From contig NZ_QWEY01000010.1 in the NCBI RefSeq assembly GCF_003443995.1, positions 62,001 through 126,000 on the forward strand: 64,000 nucleotides of DNA. Reading direction: 5' to 3'. Made by a program: the position numbers and the translations under genes. Within the stretch, counting starts at the first letter, position 1, and the number at the start of each line of letters is the position of its first letter. The notes below the pieces were generated by a model. The model searched no databases. It saw nothing but the letters and a program-made list of their open reading frames with translations, and was not told where the DNA came from. The DNA comes from Pseudotabrizicola alkalilacus. Lineage in GTDB: Bacteria > Pseudomonadota > Alphaproteobacteria > Rhodobacterales > Rhodobacteraceae. Positions 40,801 through 49,628 of the stretch are shown piece by piece.

Positions 40801-41205
40801 AAAGCTCATCCGCAGATCAGGCAGCGCCAGCAAGGTGCTGCCCTGACCTTGCAGCAGGCGCAGATCCTCCAGCCGCAGACGCGGGGTCCAGTCCGGGTCC
40901 AGTGCGACCTCAATCGCGCCCACCGACACCGCGGCCCCCGGCAGCACATCCTGCAACGCGGCATTGGCGCGGGTCTCGACCTCGGCCACGCTCCATTCCG
41001 GCAGGCGGATCGGCTTGCCGGTCAACGCCAACACCCCCAGCACCGACACCGCCGCCAGCACCACCAGCACAATGAGCAGCACCAGACCGGCCTTGCCCGC
41101 GCGACGCAGACGCGGGCGGCGCGCAGCCGGTTGAGGGGGCCGGGGGCTATCGGCCCCCTGCTCCTCTGCCCTGTCCGGGTTGCCCTGCGCTGACAGGTCC
41201 GTCAT
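37819..41205 (-). CDS. AsmA/YhdP-like large envelope protein (DUF3971-type)
   Basis: An 1128-residue protein: cytoplasmic Pro/Arg-rich N-terminus (about 1-37), one transmembrane helix [25 protein letters not shown], then a very long beta-rich periplasmic region. The C-terminal part ([50 protein letters not shown], then [16 protein letters not shown]) is typical of the DUF3971/AsmA-like C-terminal domain. YhdP and relatives form hydrophobic-groove bridges moving phospholipids to the outer membrane in other bacteria; the same role is inferred here. It sits upstream of queA and is divergent from bcp. Confidence 0.86.
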   Translation of the reverse strand: MTDLSAQGNPDRAEEQGADSPRPPQPAARRPRLRRAGKAGLVLLIVLVVLAAVSVLGVLALTGKPIRLPEWSVAEVETRANAALQDVLPGAAVSVGAIEVALDPDWTPRLRLEDLRLLQGQGSTLLALPDLRMSFDAGAFVRERSLRPASLRIIGGAVTLNRREDGSFDLSIGASGTAPPINGLSDLFAQIDRALEAPLLSRLDRIEAEAASLTLIDQRLRRTWTVGDGRITLQNRPDVLAAEVGLSLASDSGEPAQALVTLIRPKGQTLLRVTAAVEGVAAADIAAQTPVLGWLGVLDAPISGRISAELNNDGLTALSAQMSLGAGALQPDAATPPIGFDGAAVSLSYDPARGRVVLGDLSVEGPTLRLKAAGHSYLLGDAGKILTGPLGRRLPAGFLGQVQISEAQIDPEGLFDQPLRFSGGAMDARLTLDPFRLEIGQVALIEETGRRLALSGAVEALATGWQVALDLTLDAIAHDRLLQIWPKSAVPGTRNWVGQNVAQGLLTNVKAALRVTPGQDPRLALGYEFDGAEVRFLRTLPPIRNGRGRSSIEGTAYTVVLDGGTVEAPLGGEIDVAGSVFSVPDVLAKPARAEIRLRTESSLTAALSLLDLPPFGFMTKAGRTPDLGQGRAVMDTQLSLPLARRVELKDVAYAVRGQILGLSSDALVPGKTITAEGLILTADPTGLQISGPGRIGKVPFDVAFTQGFGADQRGKSRVAGSVTLSPDTVAEFGLGLPAGMVSGAGQAEVTIDLEQGSPGRLRLTSDLAGIGLTLPAVGWTKGARSAGQLEVEAVLGPVPQISRLAVRGGGLEAEGAITLAQGGGLQTARFGSVRLNGWLTGGVTLTGRGAGRAPDVAVTGGTVDLRRFDRPAGADGSGQTQGALSLSLDRLIVSDGIALTGFRGDFSQRGGLNGSFRASINGAAAVNGTAVPSRHGLAVRLQSADAGAALRAAGIFASARGGTLDLRLTPRAQKGVYDGRAEMTRLRVRGANVLAELLSAISVVGLLEQLNGEGIFFSEAEADFIITPDAIEVTRSSAMGASLGVSLAGLYGIKTKRLALQGVVSPIYLVNGIGALLTRRGEGVFGFNYALQGTADAPQVSVNPLSILTPGMFREIFRRPAPVLRQTN

Positions 41206-41332
41206 CGCGCCTGTGCCCTTTTGACCAATCGCTGCCCCTTATGCCCATTTGTCACTTGGGCTTGCCTTTATCTTCGCGGATCGGCAACTAAAACGCAAAG
41301 GGTCGTGACCCCAAAGGCAAGGAGCCGCTGAA

Positions 41333-41806
41333 ATGACCACCCAGATCCCCGAGACCGGAACCATCTCCCCCGATTTCACGCTGCCGCGCGATGGCGGCGA
41401 GACGGCTACGCTGTCCGCCTTCCGCCCCGGCAAGGTGGTGCTGTACTTCTACCCAAAGGATGACACCCCCGGCTGCACGCTGGAAGCGCAGGATTTCACC
41501 GCCCGCGCGGCAGAGTTTGCCGCCGCAGGCACCACGGTGATCGGCATCAGTAAAGACAGCGTGAAAGCGCATGATAAATTCTGCAAAAAGCACGGGCTGC
41601 AGATCATTCTGGCCAGCGACGAGGACGGCCAGACCTGCGAAGATTACGGCGTCTGGGCCGAGAAAAGCATGTATGGCAAGACCTATATGGGCATCACCCG
41701 CGCGACATTCCTGATCGACGCCGAGGGCAAGATCGCCCGCATCTGGCCCAAGGTCAGCGTAAAGGGCCATGCCGATGAGGTGCTGGCGGCAGCGCAGGCG
41801 CTGTGA
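41333..41806 (+). CDS. bcp: Thioredoxin-dependent peroxiredoxin, Bcp/PrxQ type
   Basis: Reduces hydrogen peroxide and organic hydroperoxides in the cytoplasm. The 157-residue product has peroxidatic Cys48 in DDTPGCTLEAQDF. The resolving Cys found five residues later in E. coli Bcp is absent; Cys84 in KFCKKHG sits where the second class of Bcp/PrxQ has its resolving residue. AAGGAGCCGCTGAA precedes the ATG. The stop codon overlaps the next start (TGATG), so the DUF455 ferritin-like protein is translationally coupled. Confidence 0.94.
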   Translation: MTTQIPETGTISPDFTLPRDGGETATLSAFRPGKVVLYFYPKDDTPGCTLEAQDFTARAAEFAAAGTTVIGISKDSVKAHDKFCKKHGLQIILASDEDGQTCEDYGVWAEKSMYGKTYMGITRATFLIDAEGKIARIWPKVSVKGHADEVLAAAQAL

Positions 41807-42627
41807 TGAAAAGCCTTGCCGAACGTGCGGTCGAGGTGCTGACCACCGCTGACGGGCGCGCCAAATGCGCGCTGTCGCGGGCACATGCCGCCGAGTGGAT
41901 GGCCGCGCGTGCCGCAGGCACCCCGCTGCCGGTCGGCAAGGCCACCCCGCCCGATGCCCCCGCCCGCCCCGACCAGCCCGAGCTGCTGGACCCGCGCGAC
42001 GTACCACGCCGACGCCCCGGCTCGCCCACCGGCCGAATCGCGCTGTTGCATGCGGTGGCGCATATCGAACTGAACGCGGTCGATCTGCACTGGGATATCA
42101 TCGCCCGTTTTACCGATCACCCGATGCCGCTGGGGTTTTATGATGACTGGGTGAAAGCCGCCGATGAAGAATCCAAGCATTTCAACCTGATGTGCGACTG
42201 TCTTGAAGCCCTTGGCAGCCACTACGGCGCCATGCCCGCCCATGCCGGCATGTGGCGCGCGGCATCAGACACCGCCAGCGATCTGCATGGCCGTCTGGCC
42301 GTGGTGCCGATGGTGCTGGAGGCGCGCGGGCTCGATGTCACGCCCGGCATGATTGATCTGTTCCGCAAGGCCGGTGAGGCCGGGCCGGTGGCCGCGCTGG
42401 AGGTGATCTATGCCGAAGAGGTCGGCCATGTCGCCTATGGCTCGAAATGGTTCAACTGGCTCTGCGGGCGCGAAGGATCTGATCCGAAAGAGGTGTTTCA
42501 CCGGCTGGTGCGGCACTATTTCCACGGCTCACTCAAGCCACCCTTCAACGAAGAAAAACGCGCCGACGCGGGTCTGCCGCCCGATTTCTACTGGCCACTG
42601 GCCGACAGCATCCCAAACCGAACCTGA
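41806..42627 (+). CDS. DUF455 ferritin-like protein
   Basis: A 273-residue helical protein of the DUF455 family, predicted to have a ferritin-like four-helix fold. Metal-ligand-like residues occur in LLHAVAHIELNAVDLHWDI, KAADEESKHFNLMCDCLEALG and IYAEEVGHVAYGSKWF (E...ExxH pattern), suggesting a di-iron site. Activity unknown. The start is the ATG that overlaps the bcp stop by one base. Coupling to a peroxiredoxin suggests a role in peroxide or iron stress, by inference. A 181-base gap follows with no gene seen, only a weak GC hairpin near 42759-42786. Confidence 0.82.
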   Translation: MKSLAERAVEVLTTADGRAKCALSRAHAAEWMAARAAGTPLPVGKATPPDAPARPDQPELLDPRDVPRRRPGSPTGRIALLHAVAHIELNAVDLHWDIIARFTDHPMPLGFYDDWVKAADEESKHFNLMCDCLEALGSHYGAMPAHAGMWRAASDTASDLHGRLAVVPMVLEARGLDVTPGMIDLFRKAGEAGPVAALEVIYAEEVGHVAYGSKWFNWLCGREGSDPKEVFHRLVRHYFHGSLKPPFNEEKRADAGLPPDFYWPLADSIPNRT

Positions 42628-42808
42628 CGCACCCGTCAAAATAGGCGGGAACTCGCCGATTCCCCCAGTAAACCGGCAGGTTTGCGGCAGCCCACGGTCA
42701 AATTTGTTGCGATACAGTAAAGCGCTGGCTAATCAGAAGGCGCTTGCCCCCCGCACGGGAGGAGCGGGCACTCGCCCTTCCCGTAGGTCACGAACGGAAA
42801 CGCCACCA

Positions 42809-44149
42809 GTGCTCACGCGACTAACCTATCGCATCAATCTTGGACTTGAGCGGTATTTTCCCGAACAACGTCTGTTTCTGAAATCCGACACCGAAACCCG
42901 GTTCATCCGTCTTCGCCCGACCACGCAGGCCGTGGCCGTCGCGGGTGGTGCTTTGGCGCTAGGCTGGACCATCCTGGCCACCGCGATCATCCTGATGGAT
43001 TCGATCAGCGCCGGGTCAGGCCGCGATCAGGCTCTGCGCCAGCAAACCCTGTATGAACAACGCCTGAACGCGCTGAGCCAGGACCGCGACGCCCGCGCCG
43101 ATGAGGCGGCTGGCGCGCAGGAACGCTTTAACCTCGCGCTGCAACAGGTGGCCGAGATGCAGGCCCGGCTGCTCGCCTCCGAAGACAGCCGCCGCGAGCT
43201 GGAAACCGGGATCGACGTGATCCAGAACACCCTGCGCCGCACCATCAAGGAACGCGACGCTGCCCGTGAACAGGCGCAGGCCGCCGGGGTCGCACAGGTT
43301 GCCGAAAACGGAGCCACCAAATCCGATGCCGGTCGCGCCAAGGATGCGATGGCCACGGTTGATATTCTGGCCGATGCGCTGTCCGCCACCGCACAGCAAC
43401 GTGATCTGATGGAGGGTGCCGCCGCCAAATCCGCCGAGCGGGTCGAAACCGTGCTCGCCGAGAAAAAGGCGCTGCAAACCCGCAACAACGAGATTTTCGC
43501 CAAACTGGAAGAGGCGGTTTCTGTCTCGATGGAACCACTCGACAAGATGTTCCGCGCCGCCGGCATGTCGCCCGACGACATGCTCAGCCAGGTCCGGCGC
43601 GGCTACGCCGGTCAGGGCGGTCCGCTGACACCGCTGACGCTCTCGACCAAAAGCGCCGAGTCAAACGGCGACGAACGCCGCGCCAATGCCATCCTGCAAG
43701 GGCTGGACCGGATGAACCTGTACCGTCTGGCGGCGTTCAAGGCCCCGTTTGCGATGCCGGTCAAAGGCAACTTCCGCTGGACCAGCGGCTTTGGCACCCG
43801 CAACGACCCCAAAGGCATGGGCCGCCGGATGCACGAAGGCACCGATATGGCCGGTCCATATGGCATGCCGATTCTGTCCACCGGCGATGGCGTGGTCACC
43901 CATGCCGGCTGGTCTTCGGGCTATGGCCGTCTGGTCAAGATCAAGCACGAATTCGGAATCGAAACGCGCTACGCTCACATGTCAGCGATCAAGGTAAAGG
44001 TGGGCGATAGGGTATCGCGCGGCGAGCAGATCGGTGATATGGGCAACTCAGGTCGGTCCACCGGGACCCACCTGCATTACGAAATCCGCATCGGCGGCAG
44101 AGCCGTGAATCCGATGACCTTCATAAAGGCAGCGAACCATGTTTTCTAA
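42809..44149 (+). CDS. Membrane-anchored M23 (LytM-type) peptidase
   Basis: A 446-residue envelope protein. A cytoplasmic N-terminus (LERYFPEQRLFLKSDTETRFIRL) is followed by a transmembrane helix (about 41-63), a long coiled coil (about 70-240) and a C-terminal M23 domain. The zinc ligands are present in MHEGTDMAG (HxxxD) and THLHYEIRI (HxH). It likely cleaves peptidoglycan cross-links or, like EnvC, activates amidases. The start is GTG with a weak upstream ribosome site; it fits the family N-terminus. The last 11 bases overlap the bactofilin gene. Confidence 0.88.
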   Translation: MLTRLTYRINLGLERYFPEQRLFLKSDTETRFIRLRPTTQAVAVAGGALALGWTILATAIILMDSISAGSGRDQALRQQTLYEQRLNALSQDRDARADEAAGAQERFNLALQQVAEMQARLLASEDSRRELETGIDVIQNTLRRTIKERDAAREQAQAAGVAQVAENGATKSDAGRAKDAMATVDILADALSATAQQRDLMEGAAAKSAERVETVLAEKKALQTRNNEIFAKLEEAVSVSMEPLDKMFRAAGMSPDDMLSQVRRGYAGQGGPLTPLTLSTKSAESNGDERRANAILQGLDRMNLYRLAAFKAPFAMPVKGNFRWTSGFGTRNDPKGMGRRMHEGTDMAGPYGMPILSTGDGVVTHAGWSSGYGRLVKIKHEFGIETRYAHMSAIKVKVGDRVSRGEQIGDMGNSGRSTGTHLHYEIRIGGRAVNPMTFIKAANHVF

Positions 44150-44669
44150 GAGCCGAATCAATGAACCCGGGCCAAAGTCTGACGACAAGTCGAAGGCCCC
44201 CGAAACTCAGGCCTCGAAACCGAACATGGACTTCACGCCGTCGGCCCCCAAGGGCAAAGTTTCTGCATCTGTGCTGTCTTCTGACCTGACCATCGTGGGC
44301 AACCTGCGCACCACCGGCGACATCCAGGTCGAAGGCACTGTTGAGGGTGATATCCGCGCCCATCTGCTGACCGTGGGCGAAAGCGCCACGATCCGCGGCG
44401 AAATCGTCGCCGATGACATCGTGGTCAATGGCCGCGTCATCGGCCGCGTCCGCGGGCTCAAGGTCCGCCTCACCGCCACCGCGCGGGTCGAAGGCGACAT
44501 CATCCACAAGACCATCGCGATCGAATCCGGCGCCCATTTCGAAGGCTCGGTTCAGCGTCAGGAAGACCCCCTTGCGCAGGGCCGCATCTCGGCCCCGGTG
44601 CCGCAGGCGCAACTGGCCCCGCCCATGGGCGCCACCGCCCCGGCACAAAAGCCCGGCGACGGCGTCTGA
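44139..44669 (+). CDS. Bactofilin
   Basis: A 176-residue bactofilin (DUF583/BacA family), a nucleotide-free cytoskeletal polymer. The core from about residue 40 to 145 is the right-handed beta-helix with repeats such as LTIVGNLRTTGDIQVEGTVEGDI and ESATIRGEIVADDIVVNGRVIG. Disordered charged N-terminus and Pro/Ala-rich C-terminus flank it. It overlaps the M23 peptidase gene by 11 bases, a widespread pairing in which bactofilin positions a peptidoglycan hydrolase for cell-shape control. A good terminator follows. Confidence 0.93.
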   Translation: MFSKSRINEPGPKSDDKSKAPETQASKPNMDFTPSAPKGKVSASVLSSDLTIVGNLRTTGDIQVEGTVEGDIRAHLLTVGESATIRGEIVADDIVVNGRVIGRVRGLKVRLTATARVEGDIIHKTIAIESGAHFEGSVQRQEDPLAQGRISAPVPQAQLAPPMGATAPAQKPGDGV

Positions 44670-44692
44670 CGCACACCCTTCCGGTTACAGAC

Positions 44693-44725
44693 AAAAGCGC
44701 GCCCCGACCGGCGCGCTTTTTCTTT
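44693..44725 (+). terminator. Rho-independent terminator after bactofilin gene
   Basis: AAAAGCGCGCC and GGCGCGCTTTT pair perfectly around a 6-base loop, followed by TCTTT. Confidence 0.9.
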
Positions 44726-44769
44726 GGCACCATCGCCGGTCGGCGAAAGACCACAGCTCCGCAGCGCTT

Positions 44770-44817
44770 CCCTCCCCCCTTGTGGGGTCGGGGCATGCCC
44801 CCGACGGAGAGGGAGGG
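44770..44817. repeat. Intergenic palindromic element
   Basis: Outer arms CCCTCCC and GGGAGGG flank an inner perfect stem GTCGGGG/CCCCGAC (44787-44805) with CATGC at the tip. CCTCCCCCCTTGTGGGG resembles part of the 40-base inverted repeat at 52907-53033 (CCTCCCCCCTCGTGGGG), so the two are probably related dispersed elements. It lies between convergent genes. Confidence 0.6.
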
Positions 44818-44835
44818 GGGCGGCGCTTCAGCCGC

Positions 44836-45627
44836 TCACATGCCGTCAAACACCAGTGCGCGGCGATACAGGTGCCAGGTCGCATGGCCCAGCACCGGCA
44901 GCACCACGAACAACCCCAGAAACCCCAGCGCCATGCCCGCAAACAACAGCACGGCAATGCCCAGCCCCCAGATCAGCATCGTGCCGGGGCTGGTGGTCAC
45001 AACCGAAACGCTGGTGATCATCGCGGTGATGAAATCCACCTCGCGGTCCAGCAGATAGGGCAGGCTCACCACCGTCAGCGCAAACAGCGTGCCCGCAAAC
45101 GCCGCCCCCACCACGGTGCCCACCACCAGCATCATCATCCCTTCGACGGTCTGGAACACGGCAAAACTGCTGGAGATATTGGTCATCGTGGCATTGCCCA
45201 GAAACACCGCAAAGATCATGTGGCCCAGAAAGTTCCAGAACAGGAAAAACACCACCACCACGGCCGCCATCGACGGGATCTGACGATCTTTCTGCGAAAA
45301 GATCACCCCCGCTACCCCGGCCAGGTTCAGCGCCTCGCCAGCCTCCAGCCGCCGCGACACTTCATAAAATCCGCAGGCGATGAACGGGCCCAGGATGGGG
45401 AAACCGGCCCCGGCGATGATTGTCCACCACACCTGCCCCTTGGCCAGCAGCGCATAGCTGATCAGCCAGCCCGCCGCGACATAGACTGATGAGAACAGCA
45501 GCCCATACAGCGGGGCTGCCAGAAAATCGCGCCAGCCCGCCGCCAATGCGGCGCGCAGGTCTGACAGATCCAGTTCCATGATGTCACTGGCCGGGTTTGC
45601 CCCTGCCCTTGCCTCGCTCACGTCCAT
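44836..45627 (-). CDS. DUF2189 integral membrane protein
   Basis: A 263-residue protein with about six transmembrane helices, for example LYGLLFSSVYVAAGWLISYAL, IPSMAAVVVVFFLFWNFLGHMIFAVFL and LIWGLGIAVLLFAGMALGFLGLFVVLPVL. LGHATWHLYRRAL near the C-terminus is the typical DUF2189 ending, and DLRAALAAGWRDFLAAPLYGL the typical entry. Function unknown. GGGAGGACTT precedes the ATG. It lies 84 bases after prfB on the same strand. Confidence 0.87.
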   Translation of the reverse strand: MDVSEARAGANPASDIMELDLSDLRAALAAGWRDFLAAPLYGLLFSSVYVAAGWLISYALLAKGQVWWTIIAGAGFPILGPFIACGFYEVSRRLEAGEALNLAGVAGVIFSQKDRQIPSMAAVVVVFFLFWNFLGHMIFAVFLGNATMTNISSSFAVFQTVEGMMMLVVGTVVGAAFAGTLFALTVVSLPYLLDREVDFITAMITSVSVVTTSPGTMLIWGLGIAVLLFAGMALGFLGLFVVLPVLGHATWHLYRRALVFDGM

Positions 45628-45711
45628 AAGTCCTCCCGCTTTGCGGCAAGGGTATGCGGAAACGCCGTGCGGCTCAAAGATGTATCTCAGTGCCGCAATT
45701 GCAAAGCGCGG

Positions 45712-46836
45712 TCAGTCGGCATTCGCCTCGGCACGGCTTTTACCTGCCACGTCCAGTGCCAGCGTCGCCGCCATGAACTGATCCAGATCGCCATCCAGCA
45801 CGCCGCCGGTGTCAGAGGTTTCCACCCCGGTCCGCAGGTCTTTCACCATCTGATAGGGCTGCAACACATAAGACCGGATCTGGTTGCCCCAGCCCGCCTC
45901 GCCCTTGTTGTCATAGGCGGCGTTGATCGCGGCGTTCCGCTTGTCCAGCTCCATCTGATACAGCCGCGATTTCAGCGCGTTCATCGCGATTTCGCGGTTC
46001 TGGTGCTGCGACTTCATGCTGGAGGTCACGACGATATTGGTCGGCAAGTGGGTGATCCGCACCGCCGAGTCGGTGGTGTTGACGTGCTGCCCCCCGGCCC
46101 CGGACGAGCGATAGGTGTCGATGCGGATTTCGTTGTCGGGCACGATGATCTCGATATTGTCGTCGATCACCGGGTAGACCCAGACCGAGGAAAACGAGGT
46201 GTGCCGCCGCGCCGCCGAGTCATAAGGGCTGATCCGCACCAGACGATGCACACCCGATTCCGATTTCAGCCAGCCATAGGCATTGTGCCCGGTGATCTTG
46301 TACGACACCGACCGGATGCCCGCCTCTTCGCCCGCGGTTTCCGACTGCAGCTCGACCTTGTAGCCCTTTTTCTCGGCCCAGCGGACATACATCCGCGCCA
46401 GCATGGACGCCCAGTCGCAGGACTCGGTGCCACCCGCGCCAGCGTTCACCTCCAGGAAGGTGTCGTTGCTGTCGGCCTCGCCATCCAGCAGCGCCTCCAG
46501 CTCTTTGGCGGCGGCCAGTTTGGTCAGGTCGCGCAAGGCATTTTCCGCCTCGGTCACGATCTCGGCGTCGCCTTCGGCTTCGCCCATCTCGATCAGCTCG
46601 ACATTGTCGCGCAGGCCCGAGGAAATCAGGTCATAGGTCGAGATCGACTCCATCAGCCCCTGACGCTCTTTCATCAGCTTTTGCGCCTTGGCCGGATCGT
46701 TCCACAGGTTGGGGTCTTCAATCATCGCATTGAATTCTTCCAACCGGTGCGGAGCGGTTTCCCGGTCCATCCGCTGCGCCAGAAGCTTCAGCGATTTCTC
46801 GATGGCGGTCACATTGTTCTGCGTCTCGGCGCGCAT
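45712..46836 (-). CDS. prfB: Peptide chain release factor 2
   Basis: Recognises UGA and UAA stop codons and triggers peptidyl-tRNA hydrolysis. The 374-residue product is in one uninterrupted frame, so the programmed +1 frameshift of E. coli prfB is absent. The catalytic GGQ is in YRSSGAGGQHVNTTDSAVRI. The codon-recognition tripeptide region reads RISPYDSAARRHTSF, that is SPY rather than E. coli SPF. AAGGATAAAGACCC precedes the ATG. It lies just downstream of the PBP1A gene; a hairpin separates them. Confidence 0.96.
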   Translation of the reverse strand: MRAETQNNVTAIEKSLKLLAQRMDRETAPHRLEEFNAMIEDPNLWNDPAKAQKLMKERQGLMESISTYDLISSGLRDNVELIEMGEAEGDAEIVTEAENALRDLTKLAAAKELEALLDGEADSNDTFLEVNAGAGGTESCDWASMLARMYVRWAEKKGYKVELQSETAGEEAGIRSVSYKITGHNAYGWLKSESGVHRLVRISPYDSAARRHTSFSSVWVYPVIDDNIEIIVPDNEIRIDTYRSSGAGGQHVNTTDSAVRITHLPTNIVVTSSMKSQHQNREIAMNALKSRLYQMELDKRNAAINAAYDNKGEAGWGNQIRSYVLQPYQMVKDLRTGVETSDTGGVLDGDLDQFMAATLALDVAGKSRAEANAD

Positions 46837-46879
46837 GGGTCTTTATCCTTCGGGCTGATGCCCGGCACATAGCGAAAAC

Positions 46880-46919
46880 GGCGGGACGCGGCAAGGGTGC
46901 GCCCCTGCCCCGTCCCGCC
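46880..46919 (-). terminator. Hairpin after the PBP1A gene
   Basis: GGCGGGACG and CGTCCCGCC are perfect arms, followed on the minus strand by GTTTTCG. It lies between the PBP1A stop and the prfB start. Confidence 0.65.
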
Positions 46920-46931
46920 GCTGCGCAAGGG

Positions 46932-49487
46932 TTAATACAATCCGCCCGAACTGAGCGTGCCGAAATCGGCCTTGGCGGGCACAGATTTGCGCTCGCCCGT
47001 CGCCGTGGTCACCGTGGCAGAGCTGCCGCCGCGGTCAGTCTCGCCATAGGCGAACAGCGGCAGGTTGCCCCCCATCTGGAAGCCACCATCCACCATCGCG
47101 CCCAGACCAAAGATCGGCTCTTCGCCCTCGCGGAAGTATTCCGCCACCACATTGTCACCCGTCGCCCCATCAGCCAGCCGCGCGCCGCTGAAGCGGTCGA
47201 TGTTGATGAAATAGCCCCCCGGCGGCACCTTGAACTTGGCCCCGCCATATTTCTTGATGGCGGTGCGCATGAACTGCTCGAACACCGGGCCACAAAAGCC
47301 GCCGCCTGAGGCTCCGTTCATCGTACGCGGCTGATCGTAACCGATATAGCAACCGGCCACGATGTTTGACGTATAGCCCACGAACCACACGTCCTTGTTG
47401 TCGTTGGTGGTCCCGGTCTTGCCCGCCACCGGCACCGGCAGATTGATGCCGCGCGCCGTGCCGCGTTTGACCACGCCCTCCATCATGCTGGTCAGCTGAT
47501 AGGCGGTGATCGCATCCATCACCCGCTCGCGCTTTGAGGTGATCTGCAACCCGGCACCGGGGTTCAGGCTGGCCAGCTGGCAATCTTCGCAAACCCGCTG
47601 GTCATGGCGATAGACGGTGCGGCCAAAGCGGTCCTGCACCCGGTCCACCAAGGTGGGTTCCACCCGCTCGCCACCATTGGCAAACATCGCATAGGCCGCC
47701 ACCATCTTGAACAGCGTGGTTTCCTGTGACCCCAGCGAGTTTGCCAGGAACGTCGGCATCCGGTCATAGACGCCAAACCGCTCGGCATAACCGGCCACTG
47801 TGTCCATCCCGATCTCTTCGGCAATCCGCACCGTCATCAGGTTGCGCGACTGCTCGATCCCGGTGCGGATCGTTGTGGGGCCGTAAAACCGGTTCGACGC
47901 ATTCTTGGGTCGCCACAGCCCCTGCGGCGTGTTCACCTCGATCGGCGCATCGACAACGATTGTTGCGGGGGTAAAGCCGGAATCCAGCGCCGCCGCATAG
48001 ACGAAAGGCTTGAAGCTTGACCCCGGCTGCCGCGCGGCCTGCGTCGCACGGTTGAACACCGACTCCTGATAGGAAAACCCGCCCTGCATGGCCAGCACGC
48101 GCCCGGTGAACACGTCCATCGCCATGAACCCGCCCTGCACCTCAGGCACCTGCCGCAGGGACCAGCGCACAAAGCTGCCGTCATCATCCTTGGTCACCGC
48201 GCGCACCAGCACGACATCGCCGACCGCAACCAGATCGCTGGCGCGCTTGGCCTGCGGCCCCAACCGCCCGTTTTCCTGCCGTTTGCGCGCCCAGGTCACA
48301 TCCTCGGCGGGGATGAAATGACCCTCGCCGTCTTCGGGCTGACCCTCGATCCCGATCCGGGCCGAGCGGTCGCCGGTCTCCAGCACCACCGCCGGGAACC
48401 AGCCGTCAATGTCGCGCGGCACGTCAACATCGGCCAAGGCCGCGCGCCAGCTGTCTTCCGAGGTGAGCTGCTCGGGCGCAATGGTTTTGCGGGTGCCGCG
48501 CCAGACGCCCTGGCTCCGGTCGTACCGCTCCAGCCCCCGGCGCAGCGCGCGGGCGGCCTCTTCCTGCAACTCCGGGTCGGCGGTGGCGCGGATCGACAGA
48601 CCGCCGCCAAAGAATTCCTCTTCGCCAAACGTACCCGACAACTGTCGCCGGATCTCATCGGTGAAATAATCGCGTGGCGGCAAGGCATCGCGGAACGCGG
48701 TAAAATCCCCGTTCTGCACCGATTTCAGCGGCAATTGCCGCTCGGACTCATAGGTCGTCTTGTCGATATAGCCGTTCTGCCACATCTCGCGCAGCACGTA
48801 GTTGCGCCGCTCGGTCACCCGCTCTTTCGCCGTCACCGGATGATAGCGGCCCGGAGCCTGAGGCATTGCCGCCAGCATCGCCGCCTCATGCGGGGCCAGA
48901 TCGGTGAGCGGCTTGTTGAAATAGGTCTGCGACGCGGCTGCCACGCCATAGCTGTTCTGCCCAAGGAAGATCTCGTTCATGTAGAGCTCAAGGATCTTGT
49001 CCTTGCTCAGCGTCTCTTCCAGCCGGCTGGCCAGGATCAGCTCCTTGATCTTGCGCTCGCCGGTCTTGTCGCTGGACAACAGAAAGTTCTTCATCACCTG
49101 CTGGGTGATGGTCGAGGCCCCGCGCAGGTTTTCGCCCCGGCTGACCACCGCATCGCGCAAGGCAGAAGCCATGCCGGTCACGTCATAGCCGCCGTGGGTG
49201 TAAAAGTTCTTGTCCTCGGCGCTGATAAACGCCTGCTTGACCAGATCGGGAATTTCCTCGACCGGCACAAACAGCCGCCGTTCCTTGGCAAATTCGTCGA
49301 TGATCTGCCCTTCGCCCGAATAGATTCGGCTGATGGTGGGCGGTGTGTATTGTGCCAGACGCTCATGACTCGGTAAGTCACGGGAATACATATAGAAAAT
49401 CGCCCCGACCGACAGGGCCGCAAACAGCACCCCCATGGTGATCAGGGTGAAAATTCCACCGAAAAATGAGCCTATGAAGCGGACCAA
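46932..49487 (-). CDS. mrcA: Penicillin-binding protein 1A (bifunctional)
   Basis: Class A PBP that polymerises and cross-links peptidoglycan. The 851-residue product has an N-terminal membrane helix, a GT51 domain (EDKNFYTHGGYD, GASTITQQVMKN, KILELYMNEIFLGQ) and a transpeptidase with SSFK in RQPGSSFKPF, SRN in EQSRNLMTV and KTGTTNDNKD. A CxxC pair (RVCEDCQL) lies in the periplasmic part. I use the TTG start: CGGGAG precedes it, and the alternative ATG 36 bases upstream lies on the upstream edge of a predicted -10 box, so it would not be transcribed. Confidence 0.92.
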   Translation of the reverse strand: MVRFIGSFFGGIFTLITMGVLFAALSVGAIFYMYSRDLPSHERLAQYTPPTISRIYSGEGQIIDEFAKERRLFVPVEEIPDLVKQAFISAEDKNFYTHGGYDVTGMASALRDAVVSRGENLRGASTITQQVMKNFLLSSDKTGERKIKELILASRLEETLSKDKILELYMNEIFLGQNSYGVAAASQTYFNKPLTDLAPHEAAMLAAMPQAPGRYHPVTAKERVTERRNYVLREMWQNGYIDKTTYESERQLPLKSVQNGDFTAFRDALPPRDYFTDEIRRQLSGTFGEEEFFGGGLSIRATADPELQEEAARALRRGLERYDRSQGVWRGTRKTIAPEQLTSEDSWRAALADVDVPRDIDGWFPAVVLETGDRSARIGIEGQPEDGEGHFIPAEDVTWARKRQENGRLGPQAKRASDLVAVGDVVLVRAVTKDDDGSFVRWSLRQVPEVQGGFMAMDVFTGRVLAMQGGFSYQESVFNRATQAARQPGSSFKPFVYAAALDSGFTPATIVVDAPIEVNTPQGLWRPKNASNRFYGPTTIRTGIEQSRNLMTVRIAEEIGMDTVAGYAERFGVYDRMPTFLANSLGSQETTLFKMVAAYAMFANGGERVEPTLVDRVQDRFGRTVYRHDQRVCEDCQLASLNPGAGLQITSKRERVMDAITAYQLTSMMEGVVKRGTARGINLPVPVAGKTGTTNDNKDVWFVGYTSNIVAGCYIGYDQPRTMNGASGGGFCGPVFEQFMRTAIKKYGGAKFKVPPGGYFINIDRFSGARLADGATGDNVVAEYFREGEEPIFGLGAMVDGGFQMGGNLPLFAYGETDRGGSSATVTTATGERKSVPAKADFGTLSSGGLY

Positions 49488-49514
49488 CCGACAACTCCCG
49501 TATCTTGTCCGCGC

Positions 49515-49543
49515 CTTATACATACCTGCACGGTCCCGGTCAA
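49515..49543 (-). promoter_or_regulatory. Predicted sigma-70 promoter of the PBP1A gene
   Basis: On the minus strand TTGACC (49543-49538) and TATAAG (49520-49515) are separated by 17 bases. Transcription would start near 49508, about 21 bases before the TTG codon. This supports that start. Confidence 0.6.
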
Positions 49544-49628
49544 AACGAACCCCCCGGCACAGGCGCCGCCTCGCGCAATCGTCACCCGCGCGTGGATGCG
49601 TGCAAACCGGGCTGCTGCTCCACGCGCC

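Noticed and set aside
44770-44817. CRISPR or IS end
   Set aside because: A single palindromic element with no repeat-spacer array, transposase or target duplication.
45712-46836. Possible programmed frameshift in prfB
   Set aside because: The gene is open in one frame from ATG to stop, with no in-frame UGA near codon 25.
49488-49523. ATG start for PBP1A at 49523
   Set aside because: It lies at the upstream edge of the predicted -10 box and adds 12 residues not expected before the membrane helix.
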